DNA of 64,000 nt from Salvator merianae (GCA_003586115.2 QVOM02000034.1:107335510-107399509); one strand, 5' to 3'; shown: positions 1 through 12,170, counted from the first letter of the stretch. Program-made: numbers and translations. Notes: generated from the letters alone by a model not told the origin.

Positions 1-367
1 GCATTTTGATCCAGCAGTCTCTACTGAGCATGACAGCTGTGTTGGAGGGCTTACGTTTAAGGAAGTGGATGTAGATTATTGATACAATAGTTAAAATAAA
101 TACTAAGCAACAAAATGTTGGAGAAAGCAATAAGTACCACAGTGGTCAGTTGCTCAAGCATGCAGCAAAGGCAACTCTGTATGAAAGGTCTAAGCTTGAA
201 GGCAACACGTAAGCAGGATCAGGTAGAGAGCATAACGCAACAAGGTCCTTCAAGCAATTCCTGAGATCTCTAAGCAAATTTGAAAAGTGTGATCAGGAGA
301 TCTCAATTATCAAATAAAATCAATATCACTGCAGAAAAGGTATAGTCAACTCAGCTCAAACATACTG
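1..367. other. Intronic DNA, nothing recognised
   Basis: Start of the window, inside inferred DPYD intron 13. I see no reading frame with coding character and no repeat I can name. Confidence 0.5.
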
Positions 368-460
368 TCCTTTCTTCCTTTCCTCCCTCCCTCCCTCCCT
401 CCCTCCTTCCTTCCTTCCTTCCTTCCTTCCTTCCTTCCTTCCTTCCTTCCTTCCTTCCCT
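368..460. repeat. (TTCC)n / (CCCT)n microsatellite
   Basis: A pyrimidine tract of CCTC units passing into about twelve near-perfect TTCC units. GGAA/TTCC tracts recur at 11.0, 15.1, 28.8 and 52.8 kb. The long run suggests length polymorphism. Confidence 0.97.
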
Positions 461-545
461 TCTATGATATGGTATTATTAATTGTATTTCATTTTATTAT
501 ATATATTTATTGCTTGTTCTTTTCATTACTATTATCAAACAGTGA

Positions 546-546
<1 letters not shown>

Positions 547-597
<51 letters not shown>

Positions 598-598
598 C
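547..598. repeat. (TCTA)n microsatellite
   Basis: About twelve uninterrupted TCTA units. An open frame across it reads as repeated Leu-Ser-Ile-Tyr and is an artefact of the repeat. Confidence 0.97.
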
Positions 599-1368
599 TT
601 TATTGTTGTAACAGAACCATATCCCCAGGAACAAAACAATAAAACTATAAAAATTATAAAATGACTCAAAAAAGAAGAGGGAAAATTATAAATTATGCAG
701 AGAATAATACTTGTTCCAAACTATCAAAACATCTATAAGTTAAATTATTTAGATTATTTGAGATCTTAAGTTAAATAGTAACCTGAAACAAATAAGGTGA
801 AACAAATAAAATTTGTAACAATGCATGCCAATTTCCTTTCTCTTATGGAGTTGTATAGACGGCAGTGTATTAAGAAATGTATTATATCATCAACTTTTGT
901 AGGACACAAAGAGCAGAAATGTTCATTACTTGGAATTGTATGATATTTGCCAAGGTAGGATTCAACAGGAATTTGTTTACTGCCCTGGCGGTATATAAAT
1001 ATCAAATAACATTCAGTGTATTAGTTCTTCATCCTGAAAAAAAGATAATCCAGGCTAAGTCATATATTTTCCATATTCTCCAGTGAACGCTAGTGCAAAT
1101 ATTCCATTTATTTTCTCCGTCTAATCTCCGTTTCCTCCTTTAGCACACTCTTAGTTTCTTTGTTCTCTAGTGCTCCAACTACATCTCTAGTTTACGTATT
1201 TATTAAAATACCTCATTCTGGAAAGTGCTGAACATATCAACACTCCCTGCAATTCCCTTCTCAGCAATCTCATTTTTAGCTTTCCTTTTCTATTCATTTG
1301 GGCTGGATTGGATGCTGCTCATTTACAAGTTCCCAATCACTGTCCCTAATCAATTTAACAGTATGTAT
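599..1368. other. Intronic DNA, nothing recognised
   Basis: AT-rich, single-copy-looking sequence. Short overlapping frames on both strands have no recognisable domain. Confidence 0.5.
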
Positions 1369-1880
1369 GACCCTTTCTGCATGGGCCCTTAATCACAGTT
1401 AAGGGCCAGCATAGTAAGATTCTAGACTGTATAGATTTGCATCTCAATGCAGATCTGTGTATCTACACCCCTCACTGGAATGCGTGTCTGCTTTACGCAT
1501 AGTGTGATCCTGGCCAGGGAGGCCTTGATCAGGATCACCAGTATTCATGTTTAATCGTGCTACTGGGAGGACCAGTGGACCCCAATCCCAAAAATGCCTC
1601 CATGTTTGGGACTATAAATGTGCGATTTTGGTGGCATGCCAAGGGACACTCTAAAATGCTGGCCCCAGAGACTCACAAGGCTGGGAACTTATGTTCTTAG
1701 ACCTCAGAGGCTTCCATGTCTGCCTCAAAGCTTGTGTGTGCTTTAAGGCCACGGTGATGCTGAGTGTGCTGAGGGTCAGCGCTGTCACCCTTCCATACCT
1801 TACCTTGATCGAAATCAGTGGGCCCAGCTGTTCCGGACCTACTGATGGGTGAACAAGGGTAGGTAATTGCAGAAATGGCC
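1369..1880 (-). mobile_element. Non-autonomous DNA transposon, family B, PIF/Harbinger-like
   Basis: The left end reads GACCCTTTCTGCATGG and the right end, reverse-complemented, GGCCATTTCTGCAATTAC, so the termini are inverted repeats. The flanks TAT (1366-1368) and TAT (1881-1883) form a 3-bp target duplication. A perfect 9-bp-stem hairpin (GGCCCTTAA / TTAAGGGCC) lies just inside the left end at 1384-1407. The interior has the family core GGGAAC..GTTC near 1664-1680. Orientation is opposite to the copies at 29113 and 48053. No transposase is encoded; the 95-residue antisense frame inside it is not a protein I recognise. Class is inferred from the 3-bp duplication and GGG/GAC termini. Confidence 0.72.
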
Positions 1881-3449
1881 TATATCTCACACTAGGTCCC
1901 GAGTGTCTCTTAGGTTGCCAAGAATTACTTCCTCTCATAGTTCCATGATGGTCCTGTGGGACGTAGAAATTTTAGCATCTTTCTTATGGTCAGAACATAA
2001 GTTAACTCAGTAATTGCAGAATGATTTCAGATATCCCCCCATGATTTTGTTTTCATTCTCAACCACCTTTGACATTCAAATAAGTGCCAAGTTGTGATCT
2101 TAGGTGCATTTGTTTACTCCTGAGTCGATATGTGTTTGAATTATTAAATCTTAACATTCTTAAAGGTATGTTGCAAACTAAATGCACACTGTTTCTTTAT
2201 TCTTTTAAGTTGGAAAAGGATAAGTTCTGTTAGAAACTGTGCAAAAAGGTATTTACAAAGGTCTCTGCCAATTTATCTGTTAATTGTTTTCTGCCTCCTG
2301 CTCTCCTTTTAAACCTTGGATCAAATTAGATGCTTGTGTGTGTATGAAAGACAGAAAGAGAGGGAGGAATGAGTTGTTTTCAATGCTGTTAGGCTTTTCT
2401 ATTTTTATTTTTAGTAACTGTACTTTACCGAAGCCAACCTGTTTTCCTTTTTCCTTATTGCAAGATTCAATGCAAAAATGCAAACTTAGAAACTGCAAAC
2501 AGTTGCAGTCCCAGTAAAGCTTTGAGGGATCACATAGATTCAGTTATAACACAAGTTTATTGATCATGTGTTTAAAAAAGAAGGAAATTAAAGACGGAAG
2601 CAGCTATTGTCATGTAAGTAGAGCACTGCAAGAAAATCAGTAAGTATTGATTTAGCTGATATATTTCTGTCATTATTGTTGGGTTCTGCTTTTCCCCTTC
2701 TTATCAACTATCTTTAGTCAACTAACTGGAAATGAAATTGACCAGAACAAATTCAAAGTTGGCTGTGGAACAAGAATAAAAGTAAAATGTTGGTGGATAG
2801 ATGAAATATTTTGGGAATGTAAGTACTCATCTTAGAATAGTGAATTCAGCAATTCTCTGTTACGTGTAATAGAAATATTCTGTGCCTTTTAAAAAATCTC
2901 TCTAAAGGTTTTCAGAAGTAGACTAAAGTTTATTTTAAACCACAATTCCCCATTGATCTTCATTCTAGATTTACAGCAACCCATATTTAAAATCTTGTGT
3001 GTGAGGTTCTTTTATTCACTTATCTGGAAGGGAAATACTGTGCAAAACTAAAAATATTTGACTTCAAAGGTGAGAATTGTGCAAACTGCATATTTGTATA
3101 GATCAGCTACACAAATTCCTAAAACCTCATAAAATATGTTTAATATTCCAAAGTATGTTTAATATCCTTTAGAAGATTTAACTGTGCACCACAACTATTC
3201 CCCCCAGTTTGTATTGTGTTATAAGTTCAAGCCTATTTTTCTCCTTCGTTATTAATTGTGCAGCACATAGTCTCTGTCTGTGGTTAACTGCTTACATGGC
3301 GTATGTTGCATTACAATCCATCAAACTTCTAATACATATTGGGGCAGGTTTTGAATATATTTTATGAAATGAGGATAAACAGAGAGTTTTAAAAATATGA
3401 AAAGTACTATGAATTTGCTACATCTGCAAATATGTGTCTTTATGCACTA
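1881..3449. other. Intronic DNA, nothing recognised
   Basis: AT-rich non-coding sequence with no named repeat and no splice-bounded frame that I can support. Confidence 0.5.
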
Positions 3450-5945
3450 GAACATAAGAACATTAAGACAAGCCCTGCTGAATCAGGCCACAGCCCATCC
3501 AGTCCAGCACCCTGTCTTTCACAGTGGTCAACCAATTGCTTCTGGGCATTCTCAAGCGAAGGCAAAAGTTCAACTGCTCTCAGTCCCCTCAAACAGCCTT
3601 TAGAGGCCTGTCTCTCCAATCTGGAAGTGGTATCTTGACATCCTTTCTAGTAGCCATGGATACACCTGTCCTCCATAAATTTGTCTATCCCTTTCCCTAT
3701 CCAACCTGATTGATGTCACCACTTCTTCTAGTAAATTCCATAAACTGATGATCCTCTGGGTGAAAAAAATGCTTCCTCTTGTCGATACTAATTCTTCTGC
3801 CCATCAGCTTCATAGAGTGTCTCCTGGTTCTAGTGTTGCCCAATAGAGAAAAGAATTTTCTTCTATCACCTCTTCTACATCATGCATGCATGATTTTATA
3901 TACTTCAATCAGGTCCCCTCTTAAACACTGTCTTTCAAGGCTGACGAGACCAAGACATTGCCACCTGATTTTATAAGAAAGGTGTTCCAGCCTCTTGATC
4001 ATTCTGGTTGCCCATTTCTGCCCGTTTTCCAGTTCCACAATATCCTTTCTAAGGTGTGGTGACCAGAATTATACAGAATATTCCAAATGTGACCTTACCA
4101 CATATTTACAAAGAGACACAATGGTGTTTGCTGACTTATTTTCTATTCATTTCCTAATCCTTAGCATTGGATTTGTGTTTCTTTCCACTGGTGCTGCACA
4201 CTTCATTGACATCGTCATTCAGCCGTTCACCAGAACTTCAAGATCCCTTTCCTCATCTGTCACAAAAAGCTCAGTTTCAATCAGTTTATAGGTATAACTG
4301 GGTTTCTTTGCCCTAATGTGCCTTACTTTGCACTTGCTAAGATTGAAGCACATTTGCCATTTTGTTTCCCACTCACCCAGCATCAAGATATTCCTCTGGA
4401 ACTCTGTGCAATGTCTTTTAGTTTTTACTACCCTGAACAATTTAGTGTCATCAGCAAACTTTGCCATCTCATTGCTTATCTCTACTTGTAATTCATTTAT
4501 GAATAAATTAAAAAGTACAAATCCCAATACTGAACCCATTTTTTAATTTCCCTCCATGCTAAGAATTGTCTATTTATTACTACTCCCTGTTTCCTATCCT
4601 TTAGCCAGTTACCAATCCAGGACAGGACCTGTCCTCTTATTCCATGACTGATGGCTTTATTCAGGAGCCTTTGATAAGGAGCTTAATCGAAAGCCTACTC
4701 AAAGTCCAGATAGACTATGTCAACTGGATCATCTTTATCCATGTACTTGTTGACACTCTCAAAGAATTCTAACAATTAGTAAAGCAAGATTTACTTCTGA
4801 AGTCATGCTGATTTTCCTTCATCAGTGCTTGTTCCTCTATACAAGTACTAATTTTATCCTTAATGATGATTTCCATCACTTTACATGGAATTGATGTTAA
4901 GCTGATTGGCTTGTATTGTCCTGAATCCCCCTGCATCCTTTTTTGAAGATTGCTGTTACGTTTGCTATCCTCCAGTCTTCAGGCACAGAGCCTGATCTTA
5001 GGGAAATATTATATTTTATTGCCGGAAGATCAGCAACTTCACATTTGAGTTCTTTAAGAATTCTTGGATGAATGCCGTCTGGTCCATGTGATTTGTTAGT
5101 ATTTGTTAGTAGAAAATTAATTCTTCTAACTCCCTCTCTGAAAAGACAGGCTCAGCTTCAGGCATATGCCCTCTGTTTTCCTCAGTGAAAACAGACAAAT
5201 TATTAATTTAGCCTCTCTGCAATTTTTGTATCCTCTTTCTGTCTATTGACATCTAAGGGCCCAACTGCTTTCCTGGTTAGTTTCTTACTTGTGATGTACT
5301 TTAAAAAGTTCTTATTATTTATGCTGATGCTCCTCAAAATCCTTCTTAATATTCCTGATTGCTACCTTATGTTCCCCCGTTATAGCTACTCTCTCCTTTT
5401 TGGATTTGCCAAATGCTGGTCTCCTTTAGGAATTTGTTTAGGAGGGCAATAGCTTTTTTGGTCTGGTATTTTTACCCACAATGCTTCTGTGGATGGGTCT
5501 GATTCACCTAAACATTCCAGTTCATGATCTATCTCTTTTTTAATGTACCAGTGTACTCCACTTCCAGTTTGTCCATTCCTATTCTTCCTGTATAGTTTTT
5601 AAGCTGTGTCCCATTGGTTTTGATAAGTCTACCAGATTTCAGTAATGCCAATAATATCAATGTTTTTACCCATCATTAAGCACTCTAGCTCCCCAATTTT
5701 GGTCAGAGGTTTCTGGCATTTGCATATAGACATATGGATGAGTTCCTCTGGTGCAAGCTCAGTCCTGTAAGTCCATGTGAATTCTTGGACTTTCTCTTAC
5801 ATCCTTCTGCTCGAATATTATTGACTGGTTTCCCACTCAGCTCAGTACTACGTGCATAATATCAACCCTTCCCACTCAATGGACACTTTTCCTCTGTTTA
5901 CTCATAGTTGTACCAATCTATAGTCCATCCCTCAAAACAATCTCA
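3450..5945 (-). mobile_element. CR1 LINE, 5'-truncated, antisense
   Basis: On the minus strand this is the 3' part of a CR1 non-LTR retrotransposon. The 3' end at the low-coordinate side shows the CR1-type octamer-like tail, seen on plus as CATAAGAACATTAAG. A frame at 4539-4219 contains the reverse-transcriptase active-site block FADDTKLF, preceded by GSVLGFVLFNLFIN, with the following conserved stretch around KWQMCFNLSKCKVRHI and VTDEERDLEVLV. Further CR1 coding homology continues in broken frames on both sides, from about 3770 (the LRGDLIEVYK region) to about 5880. Stops and frameshifts are frequent, so it is dead. The endonuclease half is missing, as is usual for 5'-truncated copies. Confidence 0.9.
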
Positions 5946-6189
5946 GATATATTCTTGAATGAGAGAAATCTCTATACAAGGATAGAAAATTAAGGGGTAC
6001 TCAGAATATTTGACCACTTTTTGAATTTTCCAAAGTTAGTAATAGCCAAGCAACATATTGAATACATTTTGCAATTCCTGTTTTAAGTAAAGTCATAAAA
6101 AATGAGCTGACTGAGGGAAGAAAAATTACAAATTTGTTTCATTTTCAAATTTTCAAGTAGTGGACGAAAAAAGATAATTATATATGTGT

Positions 6190-6450
6190 CACCAGAAAAA
6201 GACCTATTAATGCCCAACTGATGGAGCAGTCACTATTGAAATATTCATACCCATGATCAATTAGCACACATATCTTGTGTTGAGCAGATCCCTGGTTCAA
6301 CCACCAGTTGATCCTCAGGTAGGGCTGGGAGAAGATCTTCACTGCAACCATGGAGAACTGTTGCTGATCAGAGTTAGCACTTCTTAGCCAGGCAAAGCAA
6401 TGGTTTATCTTGGTATAAGTTATGTTCTTCTGTTGTCTAATTCATGCTAT
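6190..6450 (+). mobile_element. tRNA-derived SINE, degraded
   Basis: A tRNA-like head has a degenerate box A (GATGGAGCAGT) and box B (CTGGTTCAACCACC), with extra bases between them. The body and tail resemble the common reptile SINE that ends TTGGTATAAGGCAGCTTCTTATGTTC; here the end is TTGGTATAAGTTATGTTCTTC. The tail shares its last bases with CR1, as expected for a SINE mobilised by CR1 machinery. No function is expected. Confidence 0.68.
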
Positions 6451-7813
6451 ATGCAGAATTAGATTCCTGTGCTAGGTTACAGATTTATTTCCTGCATATC
6501 TCCCCCCCTCCCCCAAGATTGTACAGAATGGGCAATTCTGACTCAGTAGAAGAAACATTCTGTAGTTCCCCTCCCTCAGCAGCTACTTAAATAGCACCAA
6601 ACAATTTAGGTCCAGAAAAAGTTAAATACTTGGACAGACCATGTGTCAATTTCTGTCTTCCCCTTTCCCATCCCCAGTTTGCTGCGTTACATCATTCCTT
6701 GCTCATTGTACATTGCAGGGATACAAGAGTACTAGAAATGTAGTAGTGGGTGTGTATTGGAATGTGCAGAGTAGAGAAGGCTGTCACAGCAGTCAATAAG
6801 ATCTGAGAGGTGTTGACTAATTGCCTGCTAATTACACAGTAAATTGTCTAATTAAGCTGATGGTTAATTAGGGTGCGCTTGCACAGCAGTCTTGTGGAAT
6901 TTTTGTCTGATGTCTAGGAAGCAGCTTGTGTAATTGGCAAACTGGTAAAGTCTGGCAGGAAACATGACTAGAAAGCACACTGCCGGTAGATGACAGAGTA
7001 ACGATGCATTGAAAATAAGGTTTGTCATGTGTACATTGGTGCATTTGTTAGGGTTCCGTGACTCTATGCTAGTGGACAGTTTAGTAATGTAGCTACTCAA
7101 AATGTGGAATAAATTAAGCGTGAAAAACCTTTCTTTCTAATACACACTTCCAAAGAGATCTTCGAAAGGATACTGTAGGGAATTTAGATTAAGGTCTCCC
7201 TTAAATCGATATAGTATGGACAAAATTCCCAAACACAATGAATGATGCTTGAGGCTGAGTCCAGGTCTGCAGCTATTCAGATCTTAGTACTACTCCAGGT
7301 TCCAGATTTTTAGCACCATCCACAAGATATCGTACACATCGCATTGCCATGAAATTCCTCTTAAGTAATATCTGAGTGATACCCTTTTCCTCAAATTGCC
7401 AGTATTTTTCTTCCCGTTTTAATGTGACTTTCTCCTTTTCTCCCCTCTCCCCCCAAAAACAATTCCCCCCTTTAAAAAAACAAAACTCGTTTAATGTCAA
7501 AGACACATTTACATCCATCTGCAAAGGTTTTCAGAAACATGAGCCAAACTGGATAGAGATAAGATCAAGCATTCCTTTTAATAGGCTGAGTAAGGACAGC
7601 TGGGACTGGAACCAGGTTTATCCTTTACATCATTTAAGGGCAGAATAGGTCAGGTTCTCCGATGTAGTATGTACTTTTACACTCTAGGGAAATGTGTAAT
7701 AAACTCTTGTGTCAATTTATTATATGGTATATTGCAATTAGACTCTGTCAGAGGCATGATTAGAAACAGCAGTCCTTACGCCCTTTCTAGAACTTCTGCC
7801 AAACAGTATAGAT
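6451..7813. other. Intronic DNA with an ATTA-rich block
   Basis: No named repeat recognised. It includes a compact cluster of TAATTA/CTAATT motifs at about 6815-6875, reported as a finding. The stretch is otherwise AT-rich and non-coding. Confidence 0.45.
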
Positions 7814-7959
7814 CAAGGATCTTAAACTGGGACCTTTCAGATTTTCCTGAACTAGAATCCCCAGCATTCAAGGCCAGTATGTTGGCAGTGAATGCTGGAA
7901 CTGAAATGCTGAGAGTTGTAGTCCCAAAACATCTGGAAGTCAGCAGTTTGAGACCCAAG
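7814..7959. mobile_element. Palindromic MITE, hAT-like
   Basis: Two inverted arms of about 55 bp: left CAAGGATCTTAAACTGGGAC, right (reverse-complemented) CTTGGGTCTCAAACTGCTG. Both continue into the shared CCAGCATTC / CTCAGCATTTC segment typical of the reptile repeat with the 'gggagttgtagtcc' motif. Termini close to CAGGGGTC suggest hAT. I could not find a clean 8-bp duplication, so boundaries are approximate. Confidence 0.6.
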
Positions 7960-8364
7960 ACCAAGAGCAACAAGAACTATTATAAGGATGACACTCAGTT
8001 GCAACATAGATGAAAGATAAATTCAGTCTGTGCACCAGCGTAAGTTATTATTGTGTTTTCACTCCTATCACACAAGCACATTTTCCCCCCTTGAATAACC
8101 CAGAGGAACCAGATGTCACCAAGGCAAGGCTCACAGTAGGGAAAACACCGAAAGGAATTTGCTGAATTTCTACTCCCAAATACAGATAAAATTGTACAGA
8201 TGTTGCATACTAGACTAAAAGCTTATGAAAACTCAAACACATGGCAGAGCTCCAGATGTTCAGATGAGAGACAGCAGAGATCTTCCCACCTAATAAGAAT
8301 GGGAAGCTCATCAGAGATGCAGAGTCCCTTGTAGGAGAAGAGAGAGATGGGCAGATGATCTGAA

Positions 8365-8950
8365 ATGAGAATTAGTTGCTTATTTAAAATAGTTATATAC
8401 CCCTTACCATTAAAATATAACCTCAAAGCAGTTTGGAAAACATGGAGAATAAAAACTAAACTAAAATAGTAGCAGTTATATAAAAACTGTGATTAAAATC
8501 AAGAATAGAGAAAAGAAACATTCACTTTCCTGGGTAAAAAGGAAAGTCTTTAGTTGGTGCCTAAACACGAGACATGTAGGCACTCCATGAGTATCAGAGG
8601 GGAGACAGTTCCAGAGGTTGAGCACCACCACAGAGAAGGTCTGATTGTGGGCAGTCACAAAATGGCATTCAGCAATTCATGGTGTCAACAGCGGGACCTC
8701 CTCTGAAGATGTTAGCGAAGTCACAGGTCTATACTGAGAGAGGTGTTCTACTAAGTGAGCTGGCACCAAGTTGTTAGGAGACTTCTATGCTAAAGATAAA
8801 ACCTTGAATCTGGCCCAGTAACTAATTGGCAACCAAATCTTTAAGCATAGGGATGACAGTATGCACTACAAGGTGTCCCACTCAGAAACCTGGCTGCTAC
8901 ATTCTTCACTAGTTCCAGCTCCAGATCAGGATTAGGACAGCTACACACAT
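8365..8950 (-). mobile_element. L2-like LINE 3' end, antisense
   Basis: Reading on the minus strand, the C-terminal end of an L2-clade ORF2 is visible at 8658-8476. It contains FSVVVLNLWNCLPSDTHGVP followed by TCLVFRHQLKTFLFTQ, close to the family's RAFSVVAPxLWNSLP and LLxFRRxLKTFLF blocks. The 3' untranslated tail follows at 8370-8460 and upstream LINE coding remnants lie at 8700-8950. It is broken by frameshifts and inactive. Confidence 0.82.
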
Positions 8951-9264
8951 TTCTGGGGTTTCATCACTCAGGAACAAAATAACTGCGTCAAGAGATGTCT
9001 TCTGTCTCAGCTAGATACATGATCTTATGTAGCAAAAATCTCTGCTCCACTGCTAGGGACCCCTCCTGGTTCAGTCCCTCTCAATGACCACTATTCTGAT
9101 TCTGATCAATGCTTCACTAGTTTCAAAATCATTGGCTTTTTCTTAGATGATTTTCCAGCTGGGATCCATCCATTGTCACCGCCGTAACTATTCTGTTTCA
9201 ATTCAGCTGGTGCTGGTGACTTCTCGATTCCTTTTTTGCCATCTGTCATATTTGATCCACCTTC

Positions 9265-9440
9265 AGAGTGAGAGAATCAATCAGCAAAATGACTACCCAT
9301 TTTGTTTTTGAATTATCTAATACTAAGAGGAATTTTCTGGCTTAGATAATGTGAAACAAAGGCTGTCACTCTGTTGCTGTATTTTGTCACTCTAAAAGTG
9401 GATTGAATGCAGATTAAAACTTAGGTATAGCTGAGCCCTT
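9265..9440. repeat. Repeated block, copy 1 of 2
   Basis: This block and 11360-11545 align over about 180 bp, with shared strings such as AGATAATRTGAAA and GATTAAAACTTAGGTRTAGC in the same order and orientation. It is either an unnamed interspersed repeat or a local duplication. No coding character. Confidence 0.7.
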
Positions 9441-9457
9441 GTTGAACAAGAAGCAAT

Positions 9458-9905
9458 GGGCCTTTTTGCACTGACCAACCTAGTATGATATTAACAATGG
9501 CACAAAAAACAGTCACACTGGAAATACTACAATAGCCTTGTACCATGCCACCAGCAATCACAGCCAAATGCGGCAGTGACAAATGCAAGCCAAATTGCCA
9601 TTACAGCAGCTGTGACAACATTTGGCCATTGCCATGGTAATCAAGATGCGATGCACAACTGTGCAGCCGCAGCTGCACCATGCCACACTGCCCTACACTG
9701 CCCACTTGCAGTGTTTGCATCTGAAAGAGGATGTGAACACTGCTGACTAGGAGACATCCGGCTGCTCCCAGTCAAGTTGTGCACAGCATTTTAGCATCTG
9801 CAGAAAGCTGTAGACACTCCCAAATGCTGCGGCAGTGGCATGGTGCAGTTGCATTTACCTAGTAAGCATCTATATGGTCACTAAAACGTTCGTGCAAACA
9901 GGCCC
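9458..9905 (-). mobile_element. Non-autonomous DNA transposon, family A, PIF/Harbinger-like
   Basis: Left terminus GGGCCTTTTTGCACTGACC and right terminus (reverse-complemented) GGGCCTGTTTGCACGAACG form imperfect inverted repeats. The interior shares family A segments: GCCATTGCCATGG, the GCAGCCGCAGCTGC region, and the GCTGACTAGGAGACATCCGG stretch. End II lies at low coordinates. Flanking trinucleotides do not match here, so the duplication has decayed. No transposase. Confidence 0.7.
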
Positions 9906-10911
9906 CTTGTCTCAAATTATTACCAGTACAGCAAGCCTTTCTGCTAATTATCCCTTTGAAACTTGGAATGTCTCTTCCTGCTTTTGTTATCAGGAAGACT
10001 AGACCTTGAAGCTTAAAATGTGTTTTATTATGTAGAAAAGCACATCCTGGCCGCCAATGAAATATAGCAAGTCAGAACAGTTAGCAGCCCTGAACAAACT
10101 CAATTGGAAACTATTGGCTGTGCTATGCTTTTGCTTATGATAAATTACATTTGTTCATTTATTTTAATTTTTCCTAATTTGTTCCCTCAGTATTTTTATA
10201 CATGAACACTGTCCATATACTAAATGCTATATCTTTGTCACTGTCTGTCAATTTCACTGTAGATGAATATATATGTGGCAGTGCATAATTATCACCAGTT
10301 CTCCAAATCACTTCAACAGTTGTAACACTTCAGGTGATCTCCAGCAATTATTACCTTTTAAGTTTTTGCTTAACATAACTAAACTGCTTCCCTTCATTTC
10401 TATGGAACATAAAGTACATAAACCCTGTACACATGTGCATAAACACTGTACTTTCACAGCAAAGCAAGGAAAAAAATATCCAGGTTGTTGCTTGGTGCAG
10501 CCCAAGGGAATGCTAGAGAGAAGTGAAAAAAGTTCAGGTAAGAACAGCTCCAAAAAGTAGGTTATATGGAAGGAATAATATGAATGAAGAGCAGGGAAAA
10601 TAAGATAAATTTTAGGAGCAATCTGGGGTGGACAAACAGAAAGAGATGAGGCAGAGTCTCAGCTCCCACTTTTGATTTTGAGTTCCGTCAAATATTCTGA
10701 AATCCAAACTTTCAAATTTTAAACATTTGAGAATTTGGGGGGGGGGGTGATCCCCTCTTGATCCCCTTATGGAAATGCTTGCATCTTTTCCCAGTTTAAT
10801 TCTAGAAGCCTAAAAATATTGGGCACTTTGGTTAAACTAGAACCCAAACAGACAACGAGGTACTTTCTTTTTTAGATGGTGTATATATGATTTAGTGATT
10901 TTATTTTTGTG

Positions 10912-10915
<4 letters not shown>
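9906..10915. other. Intronic DNA, nothing recognised
   Basis: No gene or named repeat supported. A G11 homopolymer lies near 10737-10747. Confidence 0.45.

Positions 10916-10946
<31 letters not shown>
10916..10946. repeat. (CA)n microsatellite
   Basis: About fifteen uninterrupted CA units. Confidence 0.97.
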
Positions 10947-10950
<4 letters not shown>

Positions 10951-10959
10951 AGTGCTCTA

Positions 10960-11016
10960 GCAGGTAGTGATTGGGACCAGCTGTAGTCTGCTAGTGAGCA
11001 TGCGGACACTTCACTA
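10960..11016 (-). mobile_element. Fragment of family A element end
   Basis: Contains CTGCTAGTGAGCATGCGGAC followed by ACTTCACTAG, matching the end-I hairpin region of family A. It abuts the following GGAA microsatellite and lacks the outer terminus. Confidence 0.55.
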
Positions 11017-11094
11017 GGGAGGGAAGGAGGGAAGGAAGGAAGGAAGGAAGGAAGGAAGGAAGGAAGGAAGGAAGGAAGGAAGGAAGGAAGGAAG
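11017..11094. repeat. (GGAA)n microsatellite
   Basis: Nearly pure GGAA repeat of about 78 bp, starting directly after a fragment of a family A element. Confidence 0.97.
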
Positions 11095-11359
11095 ATAGTT
11101 TACATACCGAATCTCAAAGTCAGTATAAATTAAGATGCCTACTAGATATTTGAATAAAACATAGGTCCATTTAAGTGTTCTTATAGTGCCTTTTACTTAC
11201 TCTCAAAGGGTAATTTGCAGGAACAATGAAGCAATTAAAATGTAAATATAAAACATTTAATAAACTAAAATTGCATCTGAAAAGGTCAGAAGGAAAACAA
11301 GAACTTTCATGAGACAGAAAGGACAGTGGAATAGGCAGTTAAGTTTAAATCCAACTTCA

Positions 11360-11545
11360 AAGGGAGAGAACACATCAGTAAAGCAACAAGCCATCTTCCT
11401 TCTGCATTATCTAACCCAGAAAACCTACCTTAGGATTAGATAATATGAAATGAGAACACCTTGTCACTTTGCTTATGTAGTCTCTTATTCTGAAGGTGGA
11501 TCAAAAGTAGATTAAAACTTAGGTGTAGCTGAGTCCTCAGTGATA
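11360..11545. repeat. Repeated block, copy 2 of 2
   Basis: Direct-orientation partner of 9265-9440, about 2.1 kb away. Both copies lie shortly upstream of a family A element, but similarity does not extend into those elements. Confidence 0.7.
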
Positions 11546-11774
11546 TACTATGGCTTTGTAAGGGCCTCAGTTCTGAGAAAGGTCTTTGTTCAAAATCTTG
11601 GATAGTATCTACCTTGGATAAGATAGCATTTAGCTAGATTACCAAAGGTCTGATTCTGTAGGACAGCTTTTTAAATTGTTCCCATATACCTCTCTAAGGA
11701 GAGCTTTCCGCAAGTAGGCATACTAAAAGAGCCCATTTTATAGTTGAACAGCAATAGTCAATGTTATTATCTAT

Positions 11775-12170
11775 GGGGCTGTTCGTACTTACTTGCTAGT
11801 GAGTGTGCAGACACTCACTAGCGAAGTGTGTCCAAGAGTGTCTGCAACCACTTCTAGATTGATACTAGCTGTGGACTTCTAAAACTTTGTCCACAGCTTG
11901 ACCAGGAGCAGCTGGATGGTTCCCAGTCAGCAGTATTCACACACGCTTCCAGGTACGAACATTGTGAGGCTGTGGTGCAGCTTCAGCTGCGCAGTTGCAT
12001 GCTGTGTGCCACGTCCTGCTTGCCATGGCAATGGCCAGACATTTCCATGGCCGCTGTCATGGCAAGCAGGTGTGCATTGGCACTGTGAGTGTTGGACGTC
12101 TGATACACAGCCATTCCGCCACTTGCCGTGCAAATGGCCACCACACTGCTGGGTCAGTGTGAACAGGTCC
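11775..12170 (+). mobile_element. Non-autonomous DNA transposon, family A, with TAT target duplication
   Basis: Left terminus GGGGCTGTTCGTACTTACTT and right terminus ending GTGTGAACAGGTCC. The flanks are TAT (11772-11774) and TAT (12171-12173), a 3-bp duplication as in PIF/Harbinger. A perfect hairpin, GCTAGTGAGTGT - GCAG - ACACTCACTAGC, sits just inside the left end. The interior holds the family A block with GCCATGGCAATGGCCAGAC. Frames of 68 and 107 residues inside are chance. Confidence 0.78.

Noticed and set aside
482..664. Frame with repeated LSIY
   Set aside because: Translation of the (TCTA)n microsatellite.
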